Assembly (NCBI GenBank): GCA_944389025.1
Contig: CALXKU010000008.1
Span: forward strand, 49,018 to 113,017
Origin: an uncultured Spirochaetaceae bacterium
GTDB lineage: Bacteria > Spirochaetota > Spirochaetia > Sphaerochaetales > Sphaerochaetaceae
Reading direction: 5' to 3'
DNA: 64,000 nt
Position 1 is the stretch's first letter. Each line of letters opens with the position of its first letter. A program made the position numbers and the translations under genes. Positions 27,483-36,989 of the stretch are shown in pieces. The notes below the pieces were generated by a model, which saw only the letters and a list, made by a program, of their open reading frames with translations, was not told the DNA's origin and did no database searches.

Positions 27483-27967
27483 TCAGGGAAGGAAGTGTTT
27501 TCAGATATGGCGACAACGTCGATACCGATGTCATCATTCCCGCACGCTATCTGAATACGAGTGATGCCAAGGAGCTCGCATCACACTGCATGGAGGATAT
27601 CGACTCCGATTTCGTAAAGAATGTCAGAGAGGGGGATATCATAGTGGCAGGTCGTAATTTCGGTTGCGGATCCTCGAGGGAGCATGCTCCACTCGCAATC
27701 AAGACAGCAGGTGTAAGCTGTGTTATTGCAACATCGTTCGCACGCATTTTCTATCGTAACTCGATCAATATCGGGCTTCCTATACTCGAATGCGAGGAGG
27801 CAAGCCGTGAGATAAAGGCAGGGGATAAGGTGAAGGTGGATTTCACAAGTGGAAAGATAACGGATCTGACAAGTGGAAAAGAGTATCAGGCTGAGCCGTT
27901 TCCACCGTTCATGCAGGATCTTATCAACGCAGGCGGTCTTGCCGCATATATGAAGGAGAACTACTGA
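27479..27967 (+). CDS. leuD: 3-isopropylmalate dehydratase small subunit
   Basis: The swivelling domain that completes the active site of isopropylmalate isomerase. 162 residues, short LeuD2-type matching the LeuC2-type large subunit: [18 protein letters not shown] and the substrate loop [18 protein letters not shown]. Overlaps leuC by four bases and leuB by one. Confidence 0.96.
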   Translation: MIREGSVFRYGDNVDTDVIIPARYLNTSDAKELASHCMEDIDSDFVKNVREGDIIVAGRNFGCGSSREHAPLAIKTAGVSCVIATSFARIFYRNSINIGLPILECEEASREIKAGDKVKVDFTSGKITDLTSGKEYQAEPFPPFMQDLINAGGLAAYMKENY

Positions 27968-29034
27968 TGAGAAAGCACATAGCGGTCATCCCCGGTGATG
28001 GAATAGGACCGGATATCGTAAGAGAGGCGGTTGAGGTGCTTGAGAAGGTTGCCTCCGTTTACGGTCACGAGTTCGATTTCGAATACCTCCTTGCAGGAGG
28101 CGCTTCCATAGATGAATATGGTGTTCCTTTGACAGATGATACCCTCGAGAGGGCAAAGAGTGCAGACAGTGTTCTTCTCGGAGCTGTCGGAGGCCCGAAG
28201 TGGGATGGCCTTGAAGGGAAGATGAGACCTGAAAAGGCCCTGCTCTCACTCAGAAGCGGACTGGGTATGTTCTGCAATCTCCGCCCTGCTCTGATGTATG
28301 GGGCGCTCAAGGAGGCTTCTCCACTCAAGGCCGATATCATTGGTGACGGCCTCGATATCATGATCGTCCGCGAACTCACAGGTGGAATCTATTTCGGGGA
28401 GAAGACCCTTGCTGCGGACTCTTCCTGGGCATCGGATCTTATGAAATATTCGACCTTTGAGATAGAGAGGATTGCTAGAAAGGCTTTCGAGGCTGCAAGA
28501 AAGAGACGGGGAAAGGTGACAAGTGTCGATAAGGCCAACGTGCTCGAGACCTCGAGGCTCTGGAGGAAGACGGTCACCCGTGTCGCCAAGGATTATCCGG
28601 ATGTGGAGCTTAACCACATGTATGTCGATAACGCGTCAATGCAGCTGGTAAGGAATCCCGGGCAGTTTGATGTCATCGTCACCGAGAACATGTTCGGTGA
28701 TATCCTCTCCGATGAGGCGAGCATGATCACAGGAAGCATCGGAATGCTTTCTTCGGCTTCCCTTGGAAGCGGTAAGTGCGGGATGTATGAGCCGATTCAC
28801 GGTTCTGCCCCGGATATTGCGGGAAAGGATATCGCGAATCCGATTGCAACGATTCTCTCCTCGGCTTTAATGCTCAGGTATTCTTTCGACCTCGATAAGG
28901 AGGCAAGAGCGATAGAGGATGCTACGCTCGGTGTCATCAATGATGGCTGGAGAACTTTCGACATAGCTCAGAAGGGTGAGAATTATGTCGGAACTGCCGA
29001 GATGGGAAGACTTATAAGGGAGAGGATAGTATGA
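27967..29034 (+). CDS. leuB: 3-isopropylmalate dehydrogenase
   Basis: NAD-dependent oxidative decarboxylation of 3-isopropylmalate to 2-ketoisocaproate. 355 residues with [18 protein letters not shown], the substrate arginines in [14 protein letters not shown] and [12 protein letters not shown], the metal aspartates in [16 protein letters not shown], and the NAD site [19 protein letters not shown]. Overlaps leuD by one base and ilvD by four. Confidence 0.97.
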   Translation: MRKHIAVIPGDGIGPDIVREAVEVLEKVASVYGHEFDFEYLLAGGASIDEYGVPLTDDTLERAKSADSVLLGAVGGPKWDGLEGKMRPEKALLSLRSGLGMFCNLRPALMYGALKEASPLKADIIGDGLDIMIVRELTGGIYFGEKTLAADSSWASDLMKYSTFEIERIARKAFEAARKRRGKVTSVDKANVLETSRLWRKTVTRVAKDYPDVELNHMYVDNASMQLVRNPGQFDVIVTENMFGDILSDEASMITGSIGMLSSASLGSGKCGMYEPIHGSAPDIAGKDIANPIATILSSALMLRYSFDLDKEARAIEDATLGVINDGWRTFDIAQKGENYVGTAEMGRLIRERIV

Positions 29035-30704
29035 GAAGTGACAGTATGAAAAAAGGGGAGGAGAAAGCTCCTCATAGATCGCTTATGAAGGCTCTTGGCT
29101 GGACGGACAGGGAGATAGGAATGCCGATAATCGGCATCGTCTCAGGTTTCAATGAGATAATTCCGGGCCATAAGGAGCTTGGAAGGATTGTTGAGGCGGT
29201 CAAGGCCGGGGTAAGGGAAGCTGGTGGAAACCCTGTCTCTTTCCCTGTTATCGGAGTCTGCGACGGCATAGCGATGGGTCACACCGGTATGAAGTACTCC
29301 CTGTGCTCCAGAGAGCTCATAAGGGACAGCATAGAGGTCATGGCAACAGCCCATCCTTTCGATGCTCTCGTATTCGTTCCCAACTGTGACAAGATCGTTC
29401 CTGGCATGTTAATGGCTGCAGGAAGACTTGACCTGCCCTCGATATTCGTCTCCGGAGGCCCGATGCTTGCCGGCCATGTGCGTGGAGGGGATAAGAGAGG
29501 AATGAGCCTTTCAAGCATGTTTGAGGCCGTTGGACGGAAGAAAGCTGGAACTATGGACGATGAGGAGTTCCTTGCATGGGAGAATTCAGCATGTCCTACA
29601 TGCGGCTCCTGCTCAGGAATGTATACAGCCAACAGCATGAACTGCCTTTGCGAGGCTATCGGAATGGCCCTTCCTGGTAACGGTACGATTCCTGCGGTCT
29701 ATTCAGCAAGGGAGCGTCTTGCGAAAGAGGCAGGCTATAAGATCATGGAACTCCTTGAAAAGGATATTAGGCCTTCGGCAATCCTTACGAAAGAGGCGTT
29801 TGAGAACGCACTCAAGGTCGATATGGCACTCGGATGCAGTACCAATACGATGCTTCATATTCCGGCAATCGCACATGAGGTCGGTCTTGAAATCAATATT
29901 CTCGATGCTAACAGATATAGCGCTGAGGTTCCGAACATATGCCATCTGGCTCCAGCTGGAAGTCATCATATGGAGGACCTTGAGCTTGCAGGCGGGGTAA
30001 TGGCAGTAATGCATGAGCTTGATAAGAGGAATCTTCTTCACCGCGATCTCATCACGGTCACTGGAGGTACTATCGGGGAAAGTTTTAAAAACGCCAAAAA
30101 CTATGATGAGAGCGTAATCCGCCCGATTGATAACCCATATTCTGCAACAGGAGGGCTTGCGGTCCTCTCTGGAACCCTTGCCCCGAATGGAGCTGTTGTT
30201 AAGAGAAGCGCGGTATCACCTGAGATGATGAGACATACTGGGCCGGCACGTGTTTTCAACAGCGAGGAAGAGGCGATAGACGCGATTTACAATTCCAGAA
30301 TAAAAAGCGGGGATGTTGTAATCATCCGTTACGAGGGGCCTAAAGGAGGCCCTGGGATGAGGGAGATGCTCTCCCCGACATCCGCCATTGCGGGAATGGG
30401 CCTTGATAAGGAGGTCGCTCTCATTACCGATGGCCGTTTCTCAGGTGCCACAAGGGGGGCTTCAATCGGACACTGCTCTCCCGAGGCTGCAGATGGCGGG
30501 CCTATCGCACTAGTGGAGGAAGGGGATATGATAGAGATCGATATCGAGAATCTTGCTCTCAATCTCCTTGTGGATGAGAAGACACTCAGCGAGAGGAGGA
30601 AGAATCTCAAGATAAAGGAATCCCCGATAAAATCCGGGTACCTTTACAGGTATTCCCTGCATGTCTCATCAGCGGACAAGGGCGCTGTTCTTAGGGAGGA
30701 GTGA
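29031..30704 (+). CDS. ilvD: Dihydroxy-acid dehydratase
   Basis: Fe-S dehydratase making 2-ketoisovalerate and 2-keto-3-methylvalerate. 557 residues. Cluster cysteines are visible in [19 protein letters not shown] and [20 protein letters not shown], with the third in [10 protein letters not shown]. The C-terminal domain holds [16 protein letters not shown]. It overlaps leuB by four bases, and its stop overlaps the ilvB ATG by one base. Confidence 0.97.
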   Translation: MRSDSMKKGEEKAPHRSLMKALGWTDREIGMPIIGIVSGFNEIIPGHKELGRIVEAVKAGVREAGGNPVSFPVIGVCDGIAMGHTGMKYSLCSRELIRDSIEVMATAHPFDALVFVPNCDKIVPGMLMAAGRLDLPSIFVSGGPMLAGHVRGGDKRGMSLSSMFEAVGRKKAGTMDDEEFLAWENSACPTCGSCSGMYTANSMNCLCEAIGMALPGNGTIPAVYSARERLAKEAGYKIMELLEKDIRPSAILTKEAFENALKVDMALGCSTNTMLHIPAIAHEVGLEINILDANRYSAEVPNICHLAPAGSHHMEDLELAGGVMAVMHELDKRNLLHRDLITVTGGTIGESFKNAKNYDESVIRPIDNPYSATGGLAVLSGTLAPNGAVVKRSAVSPEMMRHTGPARVFNSEEEAIDAIYNSRIKSGDVVIIRYEGPKGGPGMREMLSPTSAIAGMGLDKEVALITDGRFSGATRGASIGHCSPEAADGGPIALVEEGDMIEIDIENLALNLLVDEKTLSERRKNLKIKESPIKSGYLYRYSLHVSSADKGAVLREE

Positions 30705-32380
30705 TGAAGTTAACAGGAGCTGAAGTAATCATAGAGTGCCTTCTTGAGGAAGGTGTTGATACCGTGTTCGGCTATCCGGGGGGACAGGTCATTCCCCTCT
30801 ATGACGCCATATATGAATACAAAGGAAGGATACGGCACATACTCACTGCGCATGAACAGGGTGCCAGCCATGCGGCCGATGGTTATGCCAGAAGCACAGG
30901 AAAGGTTGGTGTGTGCATCGCTACAAGCGGCCCTGGGGCTACCAATCTCGTAACAGGTCTTGCAACAGCGTACATGGACTCATCCCCAGTTGTCGCAATA
31001 ACAGGTAACGTCCCCCTCTCCCTTCTTGGACGTGACAGCTTCCAGGAGGTGGACATCACGGGAATCACTATGCCCATCACCAAGCATAATTTCATCATAA
31101 AGGATATCGAGGAGCTGGCAGATACGGTCAGGGAGGCTTTCCGCATCGCCAAGGATGGACGCCCCGGACCGGTTCTCATCGATGTTCCTAAAGACCTTCA
31201 GGTCGGTACTGTCGAGTATGAGAGAAAGGATCCTGTGAAGGTCCTTCCACGTGTGGACCGCCTTGTCGAGGAGGATATTGATAGTGCGGTTGAGATGCTC
31301 AAGGCCTCCAAGCGACCGATGTTCTATATAGGAGGAGGGGTTATCAGGAGTGATGCTTCCCCGGTCCTGAATGAGCTGCTTGAAAAGGTTGACGCCCCTT
31401 GCTGCTCGACCCTCATGGGACTGGGAGCTGTCAGCGCCACCAATCCACGCTTTACGGGAATGGTCGGCATGCACGGCACGAAGCTTAGCAATATGAGCGT
31501 CAACAGATGTGATCTGCTCGTTGTTGTCGGCGCACGTTTCTCGGACCGTGTCATATCAAATGGGAGCACATTCGCTCGCCAGGCGAGAATCCTCCAAATC
31601 GATGTGGATCCTGCTGAGATAAATAAGAACATATACTCGCATCAGCATGTGCTAGGGGATGTGAAGGTTGTTCTTGAAAAGATACTTCACCGTGTTCCAA
31701 AGCTTGATCATTCATCCTGGATGGAGGAGATGGAGGCTAACAGGAGGCGCTATCCGCTGAAGATAACGACTGAGAGCAAGAGAAGCAGGGAAATCCTCAG
31801 AGCTCTTGAGAAAGTCCTTCCAGAGGGCAATATCATAACGACTGAGGTCGGACAGCATCAGATGTGGGCCGCCCAGTATCTTAAGAGCATAAGGGCAAGA
31901 CGCTATCTTACAAGCGGTGGGCTTGGTACAATGGGCTTCGGAACAGGAGCTGCGATCGGTGCTCAGGTGTCACATCCTTCGGCAAGGGTTGTTAACATAG
32001 CGGGAGACGGCTCTTTCAGAATGAATGTGAACGAGCTTGCGACAATCGCACGCTATAAGCTTCCAGTCATAATACTTGTGATGAACAATCACTGTCTTGG
32101 CATGGTGCGTCAGTGGCAGACTCTCTTCTATGACCGCCACTACTCGGAGACTACGCTTGACACTCCTGTTGACTGGGTGATGCTAGCCAACGCCTATGGG
32201 GTGAAGGGTATGCGTCTTGGCGCATCTGATGATCCTGAGGCCGTGTTGAAGGCGGCTGTAGAGCTGGGAGAGGCTGTCGTTGTCGACTGCGAGATTCCTA
32301 CGGATGACAAGGTCTTCCCGATGGTTGCCCCCGGAGCTTCGATCAGCGATATGATCGGCTTCATAGACATGGGTAATTGA
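30704..32380 (+). CDS. ilvB: Acetolactate synthase large (catalytic) subunit
   Basis: ThDP enzyme condensing two pyruvates, or pyruvate and 2-ketobutyrate. 558 residues: an N-terminal PYR domain with the catalytic Glu in LTAHEQGASHAADGYARSTG, a central FAD-binding domain (GARFSDRV) and a C-terminal ThDP/Mg motif GDGSFRMNVNELATIARYKLPVIILVMNN. Start ATG 30704 overlaps the ilvD stop (TGATG), like leuA-leuC and leuD-leuB; a GTG one codon upstream is possible. It is the last gene of the operon, far from ilvN, and is followed by a strong terminator. Confidence 0.97.
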   Translation: MKLTGAEVIIECLLEEGVDTVFGYPGGQVIPLYDAIYEYKGRIRHILTAHEQGASHAADGYARSTGKVGVCIATSGPGATNLVTGLATAYMDSSPVVAITGNVPLSLLGRDSFQEVDITGITMPITKHNFIIKDIEELADTVREAFRIAKDGRPGPVLIDVPKDLQVGTVEYERKDPVKVLPRVDRLVEEDIDSAVEMLKASKRPMFYIGGGVIRSDASPVLNELLEKVDAPCCSTLMGLGAVSATNPRFTGMVGMHGTKLSNMSVNRCDLLVVVGARFSDRVISNGSTFARQARILQIDVDPAEINKNIYSHQHVLGDVKVVLEKILHRVPKLDHSSWMEEMEANRRRYPLKITTESKRSREILRALEKVLPEGNIITTEVGQHQMWAAQYLKSIRARRYLTSGGLGTMGFGTGAAIGAQVSHPSARVVNIAGDGSFRMNVNELATIARYKLPVIILVMNNHCLGMVRQWQTLFYDRHYSETTLDTPVDWVMLANAYGVKGMRLGASDDPEAVLKAAVELGEAVVVDCEIPTDDKVFPMVAPGASISDMIGFIDMGN

Positions 32381-32387
32381 CTTTTAT

Positions 32388-32419
32388 GAGGGCGTTCAGT
32401 GCGCCCTCTTTCTCTTTTT
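32388..32419 (+). terminator. Terminator of the ilv/leu operon
   Basis: GAGGGCG-TTCAGTG-CGCCCTC (7-bp perfect stem) followed by TTTCTCTTTTT. Confidence 0.9.
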
Positions 32420-32509
32420 GATGGAGCTCATCTCTGTCTGATATTTGTCTATGAATCTTGAATTTGCCTTTGATTGCATATATCCTACGCAGATAAGAAG
32501 GAAGTTGGT

Positions 32510-33073
32510 ATGGATGCGCTTAACAGGATCTTGGACGATGCGGAAAAAGTCATAAGAGAAAAGGGCAGGGTGGTCATAGCCATTGACGGTAAGAGCGGTA
32601 CTGGAAAGAGCCATCTGTCAAGGCTCATAGAAGCCTGTGCGGGGGTGAGCATCATCCATATGGATGATTTCTTCCTTCCCAAGGAGAAAAGAACAAAGGA
32701 GCGCTATGAGATGGCAGGGGGGAATGTCGATTTTGAGCGTTTCATCGAGGATGTCATCATTCCTTTAAAGAGGGGAATGCCTTTTTCCTATCGCCCATTC
32801 GACTGCTCGACAATGAGCCTTAAAAATGAGCTTATCGAGATAGCAAAGCCTTTCATAATCGTCGAGGGTGTATATAGCCTTCATCCGTTCTTCAGAGATG
32901 TGTACGACATGGGCTATGTTCTTACGGCCCCGTATTCATCACGCATTGACAGGATAAAAGCCAGAAGTGGGGATGATAAGCTTGAGAAGTTCATCTCGCT
33001 CTGGATGCCTCTTGAGGATAAGTATTTCGAGGCTTTCGATTTCTCTTCCTACCCGGAGCTCTCAAACGGTTAG
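32510..33073 (+). CDS. Uridine-kinase-like P-loop nucleoside kinase
   Basis: 187 residues. Walker A is DGKSGTGKSHLS (about 29-40); SIIHMDDFFLPKEKR with the catalytic Asp is typical of uridine kinase and phosphoribulokinase relatives, and IIVEGVYSLHPFFRDVYDMGYVL corresponds to Walker B. Annotated members are 'uridine kinase' or 'nucleoside kinase', and the substrate is not certain. ATG 32510 follows AGGAAG; an upstream start at 32474 lacks support. The stop overlaps the convergent GNAT gene by four bases. Confidence 0.78.
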   Translation: MDALNRILDDAEKVIREKGRVVIAIDGKSGTGKSHLSRLIEACAGVSIIHMDDFFLPKEKRTKERYEMAGGNVDFERFIEDVIIPLKRGMPFSYRPFDCSTMSLKNELIEIAKPFIIVEGVYSLHPFFRDVYDMGYVLTAPYSSRIDRIKARSGDDKLEKFISLWMPLEDKYFEAFDFSSYPELSNG

Positions 33074-33552
33074 AGCGATGTGCTTCTTCTTTCCATGAGG
33101 GTTGTATCAAGCCAGGCTCCGAATCTGTCCCTGGCAACCCTTTCCCTTATGCCGATTACTCTGAACCCAAGGCTTGAATTCATTGCGATTGAGGCCTTGT
33201 TAGTGCTGAATATGCATCCGTAAAGCCCCCAGATGCCGATTTTCTCACTCTCTATTATCAGGTGGGAAAGAAGGGCTTTCCCGATGCCTTTGCCTCTTTC
33301 GCTCTTCTTCACGTATATCGATTCCTCGAGATATCCGCTATACGCTAAAGCGCTATATATGCGTGCCACTGCGACCCAGCCAAGTATTTTTCCTTCATCC
33401 TCATATACGTATCTGAGATAGGGGAGGTGAGAGTTGTTGAAAACCGGCCAGGGCGGGGTTTCGGTAGTGAACGTGCTCTGTCCTTCCTCTATGGCTTCCC
33501 TGTAGATTTCAAGCACCCAAGAGCAATCGCTCTCACGCATTTCTCTAATCAA
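33070..33552 (-). CDS. GNAT N-acetyltransferase, phosphinothricin-acetyltransferase-like
   Basis: 160 residues. Acetyl-CoA loop ERGKGIGKALLSHLI; the N-terminus (IREMRESDCSWVLEIYREAIEEGQSTFTTETP) and the C-terminal GFRVIGIRERVARDRFGAWLDTTLMER are characteristic of the Pat/Bar (YncA/MnaT) family, which acetylates amino-acid-like amines such as methionine sulfone analogues. The biological substrate here is unknown. It overlaps the downstream aldolase-like gene start by 8 bases in the same direction, so they form an operon. Confidence 0.88.
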   Translation of the reverse strand: MIREMRESDCSWVLEIYREAIEEGQSTFTTETPPWPVFNNSHLPYLRYVYEDEGKILGWVAVARIYSALAYSGYLEESIYVKKSERGKGIGKALLSHLIIESEKIGIWGLYGCIFSTNKASIAMNSSLGFRVIGIRERVARDRFGAWLDTTLMERRSTSL

Positions 33553-34174
33553 TCAGTCCACCCCCCCCACCGAGTTCTAGTTTCTGTCTCGCATTGAAAG
33601 GTCTTATCGTGAGTTTTGATGTAAATGCCGTCATTTTTGAAACCTTTTCCAGAAGTTCCATGCGGTATGCGGCCTCAAGAATGCTTTTACCTATTGTTAT
33701 TGCTCCGTAGTTCTCAAGCAGAACAACGCTGGAGCCATGAAGCTCTTCCATGACTCTCGCTGCTAGCACATCGGTGCCCCGATGGGTATATGTGCTCTTT
33801 CTGACAGTGCCAAGCACCGTTAATGCATCTACGAAAAAATCGGTTCTTGGAAGGCTGTTCGTGCTGGAAAGCAGGGTGGCGTATGTTGGAGTGCCGAATA
33901 TGATCGCATTCACATCCTCCCTGGTCTGATATGCCAGGCTGTGAAAAAGATAATCCTTGTTCACCCCCGCTCTCTCACTCTTTCCACTTGCGATTCTTAC
34001 AGGGATCAGATCATCCTCTTTTATCTCATATGGGTTGAAAAACTCAGGTGTTATGAGATAGTGGTCTCCTAAGCGCATGGATACGCAGCCACCTGAAAGT
34101 GGTGATATTAAATCCTTCTGTGCGAGAATCGTTATAGCTTTTAAGAGTCCTTTTATCTCTTCATTCCCTGACAT
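33545..34174 (-). CDS. Class II aldolase/adducin-fold protein lacking the metal ligands
   Basis: 209 residues, the size of fuculose- and ribulose-phosphate aldolases, with the fold's landmarks in order: LSGGCVSMRLGDHYLITP, the FHSLAYQTREDVNAIIFGTPTYATLL region and VVLLENYGAITIGKSILEAAYRMELLEKV. In FucA the zinc ligands are H92, H94 and H155; here the aligned residues are F93, T95 and Y156, and the GN of the phosphate loop is GC. Aldolase or epimerase chemistry is therefore unlikely. A scaffolding or ligand-binding role is inference. No Shine-Dalgarno; TATAAG lies 8 bases before the ATG. The poly-glycine end (GGGGG) is unusual. Confidence 0.75.
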   Translation of the reverse strand: MSGNEEIKGLLKAITILAQKDLISPLSGGCVSMRLGDHYLITPEFFNPYEIKEDDLIPVRIASGKSERAGVNKDYLFHSLAYQTREDVNAIIFGTPTYATLLSSTNSLPRTDFFVDALTVLGTVRKSTYTHRGTDVLAARVMEELHGSSVVLLENYGAITIGKSILEAAYRMELLEKVSKMTAFTSKLTIRPFNARQKLELGGGGGLID

Positions 34175-34358
34175 GTCTAAATCTTATAGTAAAGACGGGA
34201 AATGGGGAATAAGAAGAATGACGTTAAAAATATTGAAAGTGGATTTTTTCTTTCAAAAATAGATCGAGTGCAATCATCAGCCCGTTCCTGCATCTTGGGA
34301 TCAGGATGTTCAGACATGTTTTTACCTTATACAGAAAAAACACGTTTCCTATTTTCTG

Positions 34359-34367
34359 TGCTATAAT
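34359..34367 (+). promoter_or_regulatory. Extended -10 promoter of the choloylglycine-hydrolase-like gene
   Basis: TGC-TATAAT (TATAAT at 34362-34367) lies 45 bases before the start; no clear -35. The rest of the 238-base gap upstream shows nothing else recognisable. Confidence 0.6.
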
Positions 34368-34412
34368 TTTAACAAGGTGCTTCATCCTTAAAACTCTGAT
34401 AGGAGGAGAGAA

Positions 34413-35486
34413 ATGAAGAGATTATTTACTTTTTTAACTGTTTTGTTACTGGGGGTGGCCACTGTGTTTGCCTTTGCTGACTGTACGAGTTCTTCCTGGT
34501 CAAACCAGGACGGGTCCTTGCACTTCCTTGGACGCACATATGACTATTTCGGTACCCTTGAGGCTAACAGAATCAGCATCGTACCTTCCGGGTACGAGTA
34601 TGCCCTCAATCCTGAGGGAAGCGAGAGGGCGGAGGTGAAATACGGTTTTGTCGCCCAGTCCATGCTCGGCCTCTCATCTCCGATCATAATCGACGGAATG
34701 AATGAGAAAGGGCTCATGGCCTGTCTTTTGAATTATCCGGGGTATGCGGTATACAACACGAATGACAAGGAGGGTGCTATTGACATTCATCCTTCGTTCT
34801 TCCTCGGCTACATTCTTGGTAACTGTGCATCCGTTGAGGAGGCTGCAAAAGCGATTGAGAACATCAATCTGACAGACGAGCTTATCTTTGGAGAGAAGAT
34901 GAGCGTACACTACATCATCTCCGACAGTACGGGGGAAGCGATGATTGTTGAGCCCGATGAGGGGGGAATCAGCGTGCATCGCAATACGATCGGAGTAATG
35001 GCTAATGCTCCAGGTTATGAGTGGCAGAAGACAAACCTCAGGAACTACGTTGCCGTTTCCAATCTCGATACACCGCCTGTTGAAATTCTAGGAGAGACGT
35101 TCAGTGCGTTCGGAGTAGGAACCGGTGGAAGCTTCGGACTGCCTGGAGGATATTCATCCCCAGCGCGTTTTACAAGGATGGCTTTTACCAAGCAGTTCGC
35201 ACCAAAGGGAACGGATGAGATCGATTCCGTTACCAGGATGTTCCATAATTTCGCAGTTGTGGATATTCCTGAGGGGCTTTTAAGAGAGTCAGCTGATAGT
35301 GATCATTACGAGCAGAGCCTCTGCATCACTGTCATGTGCTCTGAGAGCGGCAACTATTATTTCTCCCCGTATACGGACAGGAGGATAAACTGTGTGAATG
35401 TTCATAACGCTCTCTCCAGTGTTGAGGGAACCGAAATAAGCTATATCGAGATTCCTTCAGAGCAGGATATCAACTACATAATATGA
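34413..35486 (+). CDS. Secreted linear-amide C-N hydrolase (choloylglycine hydrolase / penicillin V acylase family)
   Basis: 357 residues. The signal peptide covers about 1-22, and the Ntn nucleophile cysteine is C24 (FADCTSSSW) directly behind it. GRTYDYFG carries the family Arg; the Asn/Arg region downstream (ANAPGYEWQKTNLRNYVAVS) and GGSFGLPGGYSSPARFTRMAF are typical. Members hydrolyse bile-salt amides, penicillin V or N-acyl homoserine lactones. Sequence alone does not decide among these, and the periplasmic or lipoprotein-like location favours acylase-type members. Signal peptidase cutting after AFA would leave Asp23 before the Cys, so further processing is needed for the Ntn mechanism. 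AGGAGGAG precedes the ATG. Confidence 0.86.
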   Translation: MKRLFTFLTVLLLGVATVFAFADCTSSSWSNQDGSLHFLGRTYDYFGTLEANRISIVPSGYEYALNPEGSERAEVKYGFVAQSMLGLSSPIIIDGMNEKGLMACLLNYPGYAVYNTNDKEGAIDIHPSFFLGYILGNCASVEEAAKAIENINLTDELIFGEKMSVHYIISDSTGEAMIVEPDEGGISVHRNTIGVMANAPGYEWQKTNLRNYVAVSNLDTPPVEILGETFSAFGVGTGGSFGLPGGYSSPARFTRMAFTKQFAPKGTDEIDSVTRMFHNFAVVDIPEGLLRESADSDHYEQSLCITVMCSESGNYYFSPYTDRRINCVNVHNALSSVEGTEISYIEIPSEQDINYII

Positions 35487-35496
35487 GAATGAAAAG

Positions 35497-35525
35497 GCCA
35501 GGGCTTTCGACCCTGGCTTATTTAT
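35497..35525. terminator. Bidirectional terminator between convergent genes
   Basis: GCCAGGG-CTTTCGA-CCCTGGC (7-bp stem) with TTATTTATT on the plus side and CTTTTC on the minus side serves both the hydrolase gene and ackA. Confidence 0.85.
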
Positions 35526-36889
35526 TAGCAACCTTTTACGAAGCATGAACCTTTCTTTGGAGGAACAGCGATGATCCTCTCAAGCTCAGGCTTCTTCTTG
35601 AGGTTTTCCTTAAGTCCCCTTGCTCTCGCCTTATTCACGTAATCAGGACTTTCGAATGTGTAATGGAACTTCGTATGTATGTCGTATGTTCCGTTCATAA
35701 GAGCGTATGCATCCTCTGTCATTACGAGCTCCTCATCGGTAGGAATTACGAAAATCTTTACCTTTGAAGAATCCTTGCTGATGCAGGTTTCCGCATTGCG
35801 GCAGTGCGAAAGGTCGTTCTTCTCCTCATCAAGCTCGATTCCGATGCTCTCAAGGCCTTCGCATGAACCTTTCCTGATATGCTCTCCCATCTCACCGACA
35901 CCTGCTGTGAATACGATTGCATCAACTCTGCCAAGCAGTGCGGCATAGGCTCCGATGTACTTTTTAATCCTTCTGCATTCCATGTCGATTGAAAGCTGCG
36001 CCTTCTCGTTTCCATCAAGTGCAGCCTGGTGCACGTCGCGGCGGTCGGACATTCCGCAGAGCCCCATGAGTCCGCTCTTCTTGTTGAGACAGGTATCAAG
36101 CTCCTGTGCGTTCATTCCAGTATTGGTCGAAATGTATGAGATGATAGCAGGATCTATGTCTCCGCTTCTTGTACCCATGACAAGACCCTCAAGCGGGGTA
36201 AGACCCATGGATGTGTCTACGCATACACCGTTCTTAACAGCACATGCTGATGCGCCGTTTCCGATATGGAGTATGATTACGTTCGTATCCTTGTTCTCTT
36301 TTCCAAGGAGGACTGCCGCTCTCTTTGCGCAGTAGAGGTGGCTTGTTCCGTGGAAGCCGTAGCGTCTCACGTTGTATTTCTCATACCACTCATATGGGAC
36401 TGCATACATGTACGCCTCTTTCGGCATGGTCTGATGCCAGGCAGTATCCATTACGATAGCCTGAGGTACGTTCGGCATGAGTTTCCTTGCTGCCTCAATT
36501 CCCATGATGTTTGCCGGCATGTGAAGCGGTCCGAGAGGAATTATGGTCTTAAGCTTTTCTACAACCTCATCGGTAACGAGCGTTGACTGCTTGAACATCT
36601 CCCCTCCATGGAGGACACGGTGTCCGACAGCTCCGATCTCATCGAGGCTCTTGATACATCCGTAGGTCTCATCTGCGAGCATCTTGAGAATGAGCTCGAT
36701 GGCTTCCTTATGTGTCGGGCTGGAGAACCTAGCCTTATACTCCTCTTTCCCGATTGACTTCTGCTCAATGGTGGAATACTCAAGTCCGATCCTCTCTACG
36801 ATACCTACGCAGAGAACATCCTTGTTGTCCCAGTCATATACCTGGTATTTCGCGGAAGACGATCCGCAGTTAAGGGTTAAAATAACCAT
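35525..36889 (-). CDS. ackA: Acetate kinase
   Basis: Makes ATP and acetate from acetyl phosphate, the energy-yielding last step of fermentative acetate production. Family blocks: LTLNCGSSSAKYQVYD, GHRVLHGG, GFHGTSHLYCAKRAA, HIGNGASACAVKNG, SMGLTPLEGLVMGTRSGDIDPAI and FTAGVGE. At 454 residues it is about 50 longer than the usual 400. The excess is a C-terminal extension after about residue 395 (HTKFHYTFESPDYVNKARARGLKENL...) ending in Lys-Gly-Cys, of unknown role. AAGGAGC precedes the ATG. Confidence 0.95.
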   Translation of the reverse strand: MVILTLNCGSSSAKYQVYDWDNKDVLCVGIVERIGLEYSTIEQKSIGKEEYKARFSSPTHKEAIELILKMLADETYGCIKSLDEIGAVGHRVLHGGEMFKQSTLVTDEVVEKLKTIIPLGPLHMPANIMGIEAARKLMPNVPQAIVMDTAWHQTMPKEAYMYAVPYEWYEKYNVRRYGFHGTSHLYCAKRAAVLLGKENKDTNVIILHIGNGASACAVKNGVCVDTSMGLTPLEGLVMGTRSGDIDPAIISYISTNTGMNAQELDTCLNKKSGLMGLCGMSDRRDVHQAALDGNEKAQLSIDMECRRIKKYIGAYAALLGRVDAIVFTAGVGEMGEHIRKGSCEGLESIGIELDEEKNDLSHCRNAETCISKDSSKVKIFVIPTDEELVMTEDAYALMNGTYDIHTKFHYTFESPDYVNKARARGLKENLKKKPELERIIAVPPKKGSCFVKGC

Positions 36890-36925
36890 TTATACAGCTC
36901 CTTTATCCAAATTCGATTGACGAGG

Positions 36926-36940
36926 TATGATTTTATCATA
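36926..36940 (-). promoter_or_regulatory. Palindrome upstream of ackA
   Basis: TATGATTTTATCATA is a 15-base perfect inverted repeat about 40 bases upstream of the ackA start, in the likely promoter region. The binding protein is unknown. Confidence 0.35.
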
Positions 36941-36989
36941 AAAAGTTCAAATGTGGTAGACAGATTGGCCGCTCCAGTCATTAATAAGT

